Position numbers and translations under genes: made by a program. A model generated the notes under the pieces. That model did not search any database. It was not told the origin of the DNA and saw only the letters and a list, made by a program, of their open reading frames with translations. Positions 1 to 5,516 of a stretch of 5,734 nucleotides of DNA are shown here, one piece after another. The stretch's first letter is position 1. Every line of letters starts with the position of its first letter. Source of the DNA: an uncultured Verrucomicrobiota bacterium (GTDB lineage: Bacteria; Verrucomicrobiota; Verrucomicrobiia; Limisphaerales; UBA1096); assembly GCA_913045395.1 (NCBI GenBank), contig CAJWPV010000116.1, forward strand, positions 1 to 5,734. Direction: 5' to 3'.

Positions 1-1046
1 TCAACCCGACCTAGTAGTTCGAAGCCGTCGGCGTGGCGCCTAGCTATGTCCTCCGTCTGGAGGCTTAGCACCGAGTTGACATTGGCCAGATCGACAATCT
101 GCAGAAGGCCTGCTTGACCAATCTCAACCTCTCCCATTGTCTCCGGTGAGACAATTCGCGCCCGCGCCCATGGTGGAAACCGGAACTTGCGGGGAGCGGT
201 ATCCGCTTGGCCAAGTTTGCAGTCATACGCCTGCGAACTCAATTCGCACATGCCGTATTCGCAAATGATGCGCCCGCTCGCGATGCCGAGGCTGTTCGTG
301 ATGGCCTGGTGCAGTTCGGCCTTGGGAACTTCGCGTGAGCGGCCCTTGTAGCCACCGGTCTCCATCACCGCCGAGCCGCTTGGCAGTTGAAACTCGATCG
401 CGACGCCATCCAGATGATCCAACAGATGCACAAACGAGAACGCGGTGCCGAGAATCGTGACCGGTTCGTTTTGCGTGACGCAATCGTGCAGGAAATCCAC
501 AGCCGCTTGGCCGTCGATTCGCCATTGGCCGTCGGCGGCAAAGCAGCGTTCGCGTCTGGCCAAGCGCTTGGCCACTTCGTCCATCATATAAGCCAGCGAC
601 GACTCCGTCGCCTGGTCAATCTCGGGAAACAAAAACAGCAATCGTTTCGTAGATTCGTCAATGAGATGCTCGGCAAACCAGGGCCAAAGCGAGGTGTGAT
701 ACACGGCCAGACTATCGTGGTTGTGAAAGTGCCGGCTGCGATCGGCTTGAGTCGTGCCGCTCGAACGGAACACGGTCCCGCGATCGGCTTCCGTCAGCAC
801 GGTCAGGTCGAGCGACTTGAAGGCGCGAGTCGGCACGGCTGGGATGTTGCGCCAGTCGGCGACTGTTTCCGGCGTGTGATTTTCCGTGCGGCAAAAATTA
901 GCGTAGGGGGTGTTGTGCTCGAATTGAAAAGCAAAGAGGGCAAGCGCGAGTTCATTGAACCCATCCGTGCGCGGCTCGTCGGCGCAACACCTGATGAACG
1001 CGCTGATTGCGCAGCATGCTTCGGCCAGTGATGTGAACGGTGTCAT
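1..1046 (-). CDS. luxE: LuxE-family acyl-protein synthetase (C-terminus cut off by window edge)
   Basis: This frame is open from an ATG at 1046 to the left edge (348 codons plus two bases). LuxE-family enzymes activate a fatty acid with ATP as acyl-AMP and then move the acyl group to an enzyme cysteine, delivering it to a LuxC-type reductase. Visible motifs, in order: an N-terminal FNELALALFAFQFEHN stretch (30-45); VPTRAFKSLD (71-80); the phosphate-binding RSSGTT (94-99); LGTAFSFVHLL (199-209); METGGYKGRSREVPK (228-242); YGMCEL (264-269), where relatives usually have Thr for Cys; and the nucleotide-contacting TEDIARRHADGFELLGR (331-347). The family is about 350-380 residues long, so few residues are missing; the acyl-accepting Cys near the C-terminus should lie just outside. 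The frame is closed upstream by a TAG (1095-1097). A GTG at 1091 is an alternative start; neither start has a clear ribosome site. There is no sign of luciferase genes, so a role outside bioluminescence is likely. The family call is firm; the symbol is by family only. Confidence 0.9.
   Translation of the reverse strand, partial: MTPFTSLAEACCAISAFIRCCADEPRTDGFNELALALFAFQFEHNTPYANFCRTENHTPETVADWRNIPAVPTRAFKSLDLTVLTEADRGTVFRSSGTTQADRSRHFHNHDSLAVYHTSLWPWFAEHLIDESTKRLLFLFPEIDQATESSLAYMMDEVAKRLARRERCFAADGQWRIDGQAAVDFLHDCVTQNEPVTILGTAFSFVHLLDHLDGVAIEFQLPSGSAVMETGGYKGRSREVPKAELHQAITNSLGIASGRIICEYGMCELSSQAYDCKLGQADTAPRKFRFPPWARARIVSPETMGEVEIGQAGLLQIVDLANVNSVLSLQTEDIARRHADGFELLGRV
557..574. repeat. Perfect 18-bp palindrome TGGCCAAGCGCTTGGCCA
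   Basis: The two 9-base halves are exact reverse complements with no spacer. The palindrome lies inside the luxE-like gene, where it encodes part of an EVAKRLAR helix, and it contains two overlapping copies of the CGCTTGGC word that recurs across the window. A protein-coding explanation is possible, but a perfect 18-bp palindrome is rare by chance. Confidence 0.8.
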
Positions 1047-1179
1047 GCGGTTTTTGGTGGCGCAGTTGCACCCGGGCTGGTTTTCCGCCACAGCCTAGGG
1101 GGTGGAAACTACGGTCAAACCATCGGCATGGCAACAAATGGTTTTGTCAGTGGGCGGGCCCTGTGGTTTGCTCTCGCCC
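1047..1179. other. Divergent intergenic region between luxE-like gene and lipoprotein gene
   Basis: The luxE-like gene starts leftward at 1046 and the MORN lipoprotein starts rightward at 1180, so both promoters should lie in or near these 133 bases. I found no pair of -35 and -10 elements good enough to report and no strong inverted repeat. A GTG at 1102 is in frame with the lipoprotein, but starting there would place 26 non-hydrophobic residues before the signal peptide, so this stretch is treated as non-coding. Confidence 0.6.
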
Positions 1180-1896
1180 ATGAAGGGTTACGTGTTTTTT
1201 TTGACGGTGGCGATGTTGCTGATGGGTTGCAGCGGTGGAGATGCCCCCACGGCGGACCAGGCTTCGGGGAAATCGGAAAAGGCAGCCATGCCAGACAATG
1301 TCACGGTCACGCCTGTAGCGAAGGTTGACCGGTCAAAGGGTGAGGATGCGCAACCCGGAAAACTAACGCTCGGGCATCCCCCAAAAGAAACCCAACCCGG
1401 AGTCGAGCCTGTCACGAAGTCAATCCTCAAGCCGGTTCCCGCTGTCAAAGCGCAGCGTAACGGAGCTGCGACTTCGCAGGAATCGCTCATTCCTGACAAA
1501 GTTGAGGGCGAAGGCAATTTGACGAGGGAAAACGGCCAGTACCTCGCTGAGGGTTCACCGTTCGAGGGGCAGTTTGTCGATCACCATGACAACGGCACAA
1601 AGTCAGTCGAGGGGCAATTCGTCAACGGCAAACAGCAGGGTATCTGGACCTTTTACCACGAGAACGGAAACCGGTTCCGTACCGGTCAATACGTCGATGG
1701 CCGGGCCGATGGTCAATGGATAATTTGGCGCGCAGATGGCAGCAAGTGGTCGGAGCAAACCTATGTAAACGGACAGTTGAACGGTGTCGAGACACGCTGG
1801 CATCCCAACGGCCAAAAACAATCCGAGGCCACCTGGGAGGGCGGCAAGACGATCGCTAAGCAGGAATGGGACGAAAAGGGTGTACTCAGGCAATAG
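1180..1896 (+). CDS. Lipoprotein with YwqK/MORN_2-type repeats
   Basis: The 238-residue product begins with a short lipoprotein signal: MK, a hydrophobic run (YVFFLTVAMLLM) and a lipobox LMGC with the lipidated Cys at 17, so it should be anchored in the envelope. Residues 18-115 are a low-complexity linker rich in Pro, Lys, Thr and Gly. Residues about 120-238 hold roughly four repeats with a period near 24, following the pattern G-x-W-x-x-Y/W-x-x-N/D-G-x-x(5)-Y-x-x-G-x-x-x-G. Examples are GIWTFYHENGNRFRTGQYVD, GQWIIWRADGSKWSEQTYVN and VETRWHPNGQKQSEATW. This matches the MORN_2 repeats of YwqK-like proteins, which are often labelled antitoxins although the role of most is unknown. The start at 1180 is chosen because it places the signal peptide at the N-terminus. 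No Shine-Dalgarno is visible. The gene probably forms an operon with the next gene. The exact function is unknown. Confidence 0.87.
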   Translation: MKGYVFFLTVAMLLMGCSGGDAPTADQASGKSEKAAMPDNVTVTPVAKVDRSKGEDAQPGKLTLGHPPKETQPGVEPVTKSILKPVPAVKAQRNGAATSQESLIPDKVEGEGNLTRENGQYLAEGSPFEGQFVDHHDNGTKSVEGQFVNGKQQGIWTFYHENGNRFRTGQYVDGRADGQWIIWRADGSKWSEQTYVNGQLNGVETRWHPNGQKQSEATWEGGKTIAKQEWDEKGVLRQ

Positions 1897-1915
1897 CCGC
1901 GCTGCTACCTGGCTT

Positions 1916-1919
1916 GAGG
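1916..1919 (+). promoter_or_regulatory. Possible ribosome binding site GAGG
   Basis: GAGG lies three bases before the ATG at 1923. The spacing is shorter than usual, but this is the only start in the window with any purine-rich core close by. It favours 1923 over the in-frame ATG at 1866, which would overlap the lipoprotein gene by 31 bases. Confidence 0.35.
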
Positions 1920-1922
1920 CGC

Positions 1923-2669
1923 ATGGGAGGGGCTGAACCAGAGGTGGAACGAACCCGCCGGGGTGTGCGTCTCCTGCAAAACGGTTCAGTGCTCAGCGAG
2001 GTACTGTCGAAACCGGGCGCGACCGACAGTGTATTCGATGTGCTGGCTGCGGCGGTTCATATTTTTTCACCCGGCGATCGCGCAGGCATCCTTGGCTTTG
2101 CCGCCGGCGGCATGATTGCCCCACTGCGCGCCATGGGTGCGGGGCATCGGCTCAGCGGCGTGGATCTCGATCGTTCCGGTTATGAACTTTTTTGTGAGAT
2201 GAGCAGCGCTTGGCAGGGTGATGTGCAGTACACACAAACGGATGCCGTCAAGTGGCTGCAGGCGCAACGGGGGAAATTCGATCTGTTGCTTGAGGATCTT
2301 TCCATCGGTCGGAATGGCGACGTATTCAAGCCGGAAATCTCGATCAACGCATTGCCGCCATTGATCCAGTCAAAACTCAAGCCGGATGGCGTCGCCGTTT
2401 TTAATCTGTTGCCGGCGGATAATCGGACGTGGGCCAGGATGACGGCGGAAGTCCGCGCCCCGTTTGAGTTTGGAGTGCAGGTCTTGTTTGAGAGCTATTA
2501 CAACCGAGTGCTGGTGCTCAGCAACGAGCCGTTGCCGACGACTCGCGAGGTGTCGCGCCGGTTGCGAGAGTCGCTGGCGGTGATTGACTCGGAAATGGCA
2601 ACCGACATTAGCGTGCGATCGCTACGAATTTTGCCGAGCCTGAATCGTCGCCGCACCGGATCTGGGTGA
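1923..2669 (+). CDS. Spermidine-synthase-like SAM-fold protein (methyltransferase-like)
   Basis: The product is 248 residues. A Rossmann-type class I SAM-binding core is visible: motif I ILGFAAGGMIAPLRA (56-70); the acidic strand-2 end GVDLD (79-83) expected to hold the ribose; a DAVKWL segment (107-112) like the 'gDa..fl' of spermidine synthases; and strand 4 FDLLLEDLS (119-127). After it come KLKPDGVAVFNLLP (151-164) and a C-terminal strand pair ending YNRVLVLSN. True spermidine synthases carry a DxxD-type active site after strand 4; here it reads EDLS without the second Asp, so aminopropyl transfer is doubtful and the substrate is unknown. The gene lies 26 bases after the MORN lipoprotein on the same strand, so co-transcription is likely. 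The last residues (LNRRRTGSG) overlap a pseudopilin-like reading frame, so the 3' end may be a rearrangement junction. I am fairly sure of the fold and unsure of the function. Confidence 0.78.
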   Translation: MGGAEPEVERTRRGVRLLQNGSVLSEVLSKPGATDSVFDVLAAAVHIFSPGDRAGILGFAAGGMIAPLRAMGAGHRLSGVDLDRSGYELFCEMSSAWQGDVQYTQTDAVKWLQAQRGKFDLLLEDLSIGRNGDVFKPEISINALPPLIQSKLKPDGVAVFNLLPADNRTWARMTAEVRAPFEFGVQVLFESYYNRVLVLSNEPLPTTREVSRRLRESLAVIDSEMATDISVRSLRILPSLNRRRTGSG

Positions 2670-2758
2670 TGGCGCGACACGGCGCCAACGGCGACAATAC
2701 AGGCCGCAGCAACCTGATGATGGCCGATGGCCACGTGGCCACGCGGATGGTTGCGTGA
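2612..2758 (+). pseudogene. Orphan C-terminal tail of a pseudopilin-like (H-Xn-DG) protein
   Basis: In the frame after a TAG at 2609-2611, and in another frame from the upstream gene, the translation contains NFAEPESSPHRIWVMARHG followed by NLMMADGHVATRMVA and a stop at 2756-2758. The ending ARHG...N-L-x-x-ADGHV is the signature C-terminus of PVC-group type II secretion pseudopilin-like proteins, in which a His precedes a conserved (A/V)DGHV. No N-terminal methylation and cleavage segment (GFTLxE plus a hydrophobic helix) is present, and only about 48 codons are open. An ATG at 2669 could begin a 29-residue peptide, but I read the stretch as the remnant of a lost gene. The motif is clear to the eye; the pseudogene status is inferred. 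Confidence 0.55.
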
Positions 2759-2768
2759 TCTTGCGACA

Positions 2769-3015
2769 GGCTGCAGGCGCAAACTTGGTTTGGGATTTCG
2801 GGCGGGAGTGAGTGAAATGGACCAGCAGACTGTCCAATCAGACGGGGTCAGCGTGGTCGGACGTGTCCGTATTTGCCGTTGCGTCGGGTGCGTGTCTCCT
2901 GGAACTTGGGCGTGTAAATCGTTTTGCTGTTGGCTTGGCTCAAATACATGCCCATCAGCCGAGAAGAGGATAGCGGCGGCCGCCGGGTGGAAAACAAACG
3001 GCTGCAGGCGGAAAC
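2769..3015 (+). repeat. Imperfect direct repeat GGCTGCAGGCG[C/G]AAAC, two copies
   Basis: The 16-base copies at 2769-2784 and 3000-3015 differ at one position. They are 231 bases apart, a multiple of three, so both fall in the same frame and read RLQAQT and RLQAET. They may mark a duplication or deletion event, or a shared coding motif, in this gene-poor stretch. Confidence 0.6.
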
Positions 3016-3025
3016 AAAGGTGTAA
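2812..3025 (+). pseudogene. Possible frame-broken small membrane protein
   Basis: A GTG at 2812, preceded by GGGAG, opens a frame reading VKWTSRLSNQTGSAWSDVSV then FAVASGACLLELGRVN. One base of slippage near 2918 would join it to a second open stretch that follows a TAA at 2915-2917: IVLLLAWLKYMPISREED, continuing as a charged tail to a TAA at 3023-3025. Third codon positions in both parts are G/C-rich (about two thirds and 70 percent by eye), as expected for coding DNA here. Together they would give about 70 residues with one membrane segment and a basic/acidic tail. No family is recognised, and chance remains a real alternative. Confidence 0.2.
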
Positions 3026-3090
3026 ACGATTCTCCTCATGAGTCCAGTAAACCCGACTGACCAAATATAGCTCATGAACCGGGCCATTCC

Positions 3091-3121
3091 AAATGAAATG
3101 TATTCACAACGTTCATTTTTT
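3091..3121 (+). terminator. Weak AT-rich hairpin with T-run
   Basis: AAATGAA (3091-3097) can pair with TTCATTT (3112-3118) across a 14-base loop, and the right arm runs into a row of six Ts. The stem is short and AT-only apart from one G-C pair, so it is a poor intrinsic terminator. It is nevertheless the only one I can propose downstream of the plus-strand genes. Confidence 0.2.
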
Positions 3122-3149
3122 ATTCACACCGATGGTTTTACGGTGAATA
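3101..3149. repeat. Three TATTCAC boxes spaced 20 bases apart
   Basis: TATTCACAACG starts at 3101 and TATTCACACCG at 3121. CGGTGAATA, the inverted form of TATTCACCG, starts at 3141. The box starts are exactly 20 bases apart, close to two helical turns, and the last two form a hairpin-capable inverted repeat with one bulged base. A further CCGGTGAA follows at 3151. The layout resembles binding sites for a DNA-binding protein, but no intact gene start lies next to it, so its target is unclear. Confidence 0.5.
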
Positions 3150-3203
3150 TCCGGTGAAGGGCAAGGGAGTTCGCTGTGTGCATCGGGTGGATAAGCGCAA
3201 CAA

Positions 3204-3863
3204 TCAAACCCCGACAATTGTCACACCGTAGGAAGTCCCAATGCGCGTTGCCCCGGCCTCGATCATTGCGAGCGTTGTTTCACGGTCGCGAATGCCGCCG
3301 GATGCCTTGACACCGGCGCGTTGGCCTACGGTCTCCCGCATGAGTTGGACATGTTCGACCGTTGCACCGCCAGGGCTAAAGCCGGTGCAGGTCTTAACGA
3401 AATGCGCCTCGGCCTCGACCGCCAGCTTGCAGGCCGCGGCGATCTGTTCGTCGTTGAAATAGCAGGTCTCGATGATGACTTTCACCCGTCGGTCGTCGGC
3501 AGCCTCGATGACATCTCGGATTTCACGGATAATGTAGCGGTGATCACCACCAATGAACCGGCCCAGGTTCATCACGATATCGATCTCGTGGGCGCCGTTG
3601 TCGATCGCGGCCTCTGTTTCGTAACGCTTTGAGTCCGAATCGTTTGCGCCAAGCGGAAAGCCGACCACGGTGGCGATTGACACATCGGTGTCCGCCAAAT
3701 GATTCCACGCATGCTGCACCCAGCAGCCGTTCAAGCACACGGCAAATAACTGATGTTCAATGGCTTCAGTACAGAGTTTATCAATATCCCCGGCGGTGGC
3801 GTTGGGGCGTAGATTGGTGTGGTCAATGTACGATCCGAGCGGCGTTTCCGGCGTTTCGGACAT
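3204..3863 (-). CDS. deoC: Deoxyribose-phosphate aldolase
   Basis: The enzyme cleaves 2-deoxy-D-ribose-5-phosphate to glyceraldehyde-3-phosphate and acetaldehyde in cytosolic deoxynucleoside breakdown. The 219-residue product matches the short bacterial DeoC form and is a TIM barrel. Visible signatures: YIDHTNLRP (12-20), where relatives usually have T-x-LKP; VVGFPLGAN (66-74); EIDIVMNLG (93-101) with the catalytic Asp at 95; VKVIIETC (127-134); FVKTCTGFSPGGAT (156-169) with the Schiff-base Lys at 157; GVKASGGIR (184-192) with the second essential Lys at 186; and IGTSYGV near the C-terminus for phosphate binding. All catalytic residues are present, so it should be active. The ATG at 3863 lies three bases after the malate dehydrogenase stop, and no Shine-Dalgarno is obvious, so translation is probably coupled. 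It is the second gene of an mdh-deoC operon. Confidence 0.97.
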   Translation of the reverse strand: MSETPETPLGSYIDHTNLRPNATAGDIDKLCTEAIEHQLFAVCLNGCWVQHAWNHLADTDVSIATVVGFPLGANDSDSKRYETEAAIDNGAHEIDIVMNLGRFIGGDHRYIIREIRDVIEAADDRRVKVIIETCYFNDEQIAAACKLAVEAEAHFVKTCTGFSPGGATVEHVQLMRETVGQRAGVKASGGIRDRETTLAMIEAGATRIGTSYGVTIVGV

Positions 3864-3866
3864 GAA

Positions 3867-4856
3867 TCAGCTGGGGAGGAGGTCCTTGACCATCTCTCGC
3901 TCCTCCTTCAGCTCGTTCACCGTGGCGTCGAGTTTGCCCTGACTGAAGGCATCGAGTTGGACACCCTGCACAATGTCAAACTGGCCAGCGACGTTGCGAA
4001 TCGGGAAGGAGGAAATCAACCCTTCATCCACACCGTAGCTTCCATCGGAGCAGAGGCAAACACTGTGGGAATCTCCGCCGGCGGTGGGGTTGGTGATGGA
4101 GTCGATCGAGTCCACCACGGCGTTTGCCGCGCTGGCCGCGCTCGAGGCTCCGCGGGCCTTGATGATCTGCGCGCCGCGCTGCTGCACTGTCTTGATAAAC
4201 TCGCCCTCGAGCCACTCCTGATCGTTGATCGCCTCGGCAGCGGCTAGGCCGTTGATCTTGGCATTGGTGAAGTCCGGATACTGCGTGGCGGAGTGGTTAC
4301 CCCAGATGGTCATGTTCGTTACCGCCGTCACATCGACACTAGCCTTTTGTGCGAGCTGCGTTTTGGCGCGGTTTTCGTCGAGGCGCGTCATGGCGAACCA
4401 ACGGTCGTTCGGCACGTCCGGCGCGTTGTTCATAGCGATCAGGCAGTTGGTGTTGCACGGGTTGCCAACGACGAGAGTCCGGACATCGTTGGCAGCGTTG
4501 TTTTGGATCGCCTGGCCTTGGCCGGTGAAAATCTTGCCGTTGATGCCGAGCAGATCGCCGCGCTCCATGCCCTGCTTGCGGGGCACGCTGCCGACGAGTA
4601 GCGCCCAGTTGACACCGTTGAATCCGGCATCAAGGTCGGCGGTGGGCACCGTGCCCTTGAGCAACGGAAAGGCGCAGTCGTCCAATTCCATGCAAACACC
4701 CTCGAGGGCAGGCAGCGCCGGCTCGATCTCGATTAGGTGAAGAATCACCGGCTGATCCGGCCCGAACATTTGGCCTGAGGCGATCCGGAACAATAAGGCA
4801 TAACCGATCTGACCGGCCGCACCGGTCACCGCAACACGAAGGGGTTCTTTACTCAT
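3867..4856 (-). CDS. mdh: Malate dehydrogenase (NAD-dependent, cytosolic/Thermus-type)
   Basis: The enzyme interconverts malate and oxaloacetate with NAD(H) in the TCA cycle and related pathways, in the cytosol. The 329-residue product is full length. Signatures: the dinucleotide-binding loop [19 protein letters not shown] (10-28); [20 protein letters not shown] (41-60), where Glu43 sits at the position of the NAD-selecting Glu41 of Thermus MDH; the mobile substrate loop [20 protein letters not shown] (88-107) with Arg93 and Arg99; VVGNPCNTN (129-137); [10 protein letters not shown] (156-165) with substrate Arg and catalytic Asp; [12 protein letters not shown] (184-195) with catalytic His188; and a [13 protein letters not shown] segment. 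It belongs to the branch shared by Thermus and eukaryotic cytosolic MDH rather than the LDH-like branch. The ATG at 4856 follows a strong promoter by only a few bases. It is the first gene of the operon with deoC. Confidence 0.98.
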   Translation of the reverse strand: MSKEPLRVAVTGAAGQIGYALLFRIASGQMFGPDQPVILHLIEIEPALPALEGVCMELDDCAFPLLKGTVPTADLDAGFNGVNWALLVGSVPRKQGMERGDLLGINGKIFTGQGQAIQNNAANDVRTLVVGNPCNTNCLIAMNNAPDVPNDRWFAMTRLDENRAKTQLAQKASVDVTAVTNMTIWGNHSATQYPDFTNAKINGLAAAEAINDQEWLEGEFIKTVQQRGAQIIKARGASSAASAANAVVDSIDSITNPTAGGDSHSVCLCSDGSYGVDEGLISSFPIRNVAGQFDIVQGVQLDAFSQGKLDATVNELKEEREMVKDLLPS

Positions 4857-4870
4857 AAAAAGCGGCGGAC

Positions 4871-4899
4871 AGTATAGATTTCCGCCCGAGCCCCGACAA
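4871..4899 (-). promoter_or_regulatory. Sigma70-like promoter for mdh-deoC
   Basis: Read on the minus strand, TTGTCG (4899-4894, four of six to TTGACA) is followed after exactly 17 bases by TATACT (4876-4871, five of six to TATAAT). Initiation about seven bases further on would fall near 4864, leaving a leader of only about eight bases before the mdh ATG. This agrees with the absence of a Shine-Dalgarno there. Confidence 0.65.
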
Positions 4900-4915
4900 G
4901 GTTTTCCGCCTTGTC
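4895..4915. repeat. Inverted repeat GACAAGG-N7-CCTTGTC over the mdh -35 element
   Basis: Two perfect 7-base arms (4895-4901 and 4909-4915) flank TTTTCCG. One arm overlaps the -35 hexamer of the mdh promoter, and the whole repeat lies upstream of the predicted start, so it would act as DNA (an operator) rather than as an RNA hairpin for mdh. The binding factor is unknown. Confidence 0.5.
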
Positions 4916-4931
4916 AGGCCCTTGGCCAGCG

Positions 4932-4959
4932 TTGCCCGTCACTGTTCGGGCTGTATTGT
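4932..4959 (+). promoter_or_regulatory. Weak candidate promoter for the ankyrin lipoprotein gene
   Basis: TTGCCC (4932-4937) and TATTGT (4954-4959) are 16 bases apart, each matching four of six consensus bases, and lie 57 bases before the start at 5017. The region is divergent from mdh, so a plus-strand promoter is expected here, but this match is modest. Confidence 0.3.
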
Positions 4960-5016
4960 TTTACTTGATTTCAGTTGGCAAGTTTTTGGCCGTTGGCTAC
5001 GTTTGCCTCTCCAGCG

Positions 5017-5502
5017 ATGAAAAAAATAGTCAGCTTAATGGTTGCGTTCACTGTGGTCGGGTGCGGCCGGGAAACGGCACCAGAGCCGCCGATTACCGAG
5101 GCGTCGGTCGCCGAGGCGGTGATTGTTAAGCCGGTGGCCGAGATCATCCCACCGGAGCTACCCCCTCCACCCGCGATTTCGATTTGGGACGCGGCACGCG
5201 CCGGCGACCTCGAGGCAGTGCGTGGGCACATCGACAGTCGGGAGAACCTGGACGAGCCGGACGCGGTTGATCCGCTTAAGCCGACACCTCTACACTGTGC
5301 CGTCGCGTCCGGTCACAAGGCGGTCGCGGAACTGCTCCTGGCCCGGGGCGTTGACATCAATGCCAAACGCGCCGACGGGTTGACCGCGCTGGACATCGTG
5401 CTGAAAGCCGATCCCGAGTCCAGTGACGAGGACCGGGCGCACCGGAAGGGGATCGCCGGCGTGCTGGTCCGCAACGGGGCCACGGCGGCCAAGCACAAGT
5501 AA
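5017..5502 (+). CDS. Ankyrin-repeat lipoprotein
   Basis: The 161-residue product starts with MKK, a hydrophobic stretch [10 protein letters not shown] and a lipobox-like VVGC with Cys16, so an envelope lipoprotein is predicted. Residues 17-54 are a Pro- and Glu-rich spacer (for example [13 protein letters not shown]). Residues 55-155 form about three ankyrin repeats: [18 protein letters not shown] (56-73), then [20 protein letters not shown] (90-109) followed by RGVDINAK, then [13 protein letters not shown] (119-131), with a capping segment ending GVLVRNGA. The TPLH and G-x-DINAK signatures are classic. Ankyrin repeats bind proteins; the partner is unknown. An in-frame ATG at 4975 exists, but 5017 puts the signal peptide at the N-terminus. 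No Shine-Dalgarno is seen. The next gene starts 14 bases after its stop, which suggests co-transcription. Confidence 0.88.
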   Translation: MKKIVSLMVAFTVVGCGRETAPEPPITEASVAEAVIVKPVAEIIPPELPPPPAISIWDAARAGDLEAVRGHIDSRENLDEPDAVDPLKPTPLHCAVASGHKAVAELLLARGVDINAKRADGLTALDIVLKADPESSDEDRAHRKGIAGVLVRNGATAAKHK

Positions 5503-5516
5503 CGCATCAACGATCG

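Larger units (their letters stand above)
2759..3203. other. Long gene-poor region between convergent genes
   Basis: These 445 bases separate the plus-strand lipoprotein/SAM pair from the 3' end of deoC. They hold a direct repeat, a possible frame-broken small ORF, and an AT-rich segment (about 3060-3150) with phased TATTCAC boxes, each entered separately. I see no intact gene with recognisable homology on either strand. I also see no GC-rich hairpin with a U-tract immediately after deoC on its own strand. Confidence 0.6.

Noticed and set aside
387..1031. Plus-strand open frame of 214 codons
   Set aside because: It is antisense to the luxE-like gene, which shows continuous family motifs over the same bases. 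The plus-strand translation has no recognisable domain and an atypical composition.
1102..1179. Extended N-terminus of the MORN lipoprotein from a GTG at 1102
   Set aside because: It would bury the lipoprotein signal peptide 26 residues into the protein; the ATG at 1180 gives a normal signal peptide and lipobox.
2728..2741. 14-bp palindrome TGGCCACGTGGCCA as a regulatory site
   Set aside because: It coincides with codons for the conserved DGHVA tail of the pseudopilin remnant, so protein sequence with GC-rich codons explains it well enough.
2498..3064. Minus-strand open frame of 188 codons across the gene-poor region
   Set aside because: It runs antisense through the end of the SAM-fold gene, is rich in Arg, His, Pro and Ser, and shows no family signature. 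Its internal ADGHV-like string appears to be coincidence.
2848..3087. Minus-strand open frame of 79 codons
   Set aside because: Its Ser/Arg-rich translation looks like the reverse shadow of the GC-rich stretch on the other strand. No promoter or homology supports it.
3213..3222. Palindrome GACAATTGTC near the deoC 3' end
   Set aside because: It lies within the coding sequence (the TIV residues), is too short for a terminator stem with a loop, and is not followed by a T-run on the minus strand.
3819..4247. Plus-strand open frames within mdh
   Set aside because: They are shadows of the malate dehydrogenase gene, whose catalytic motifs are complete on the minus strand.
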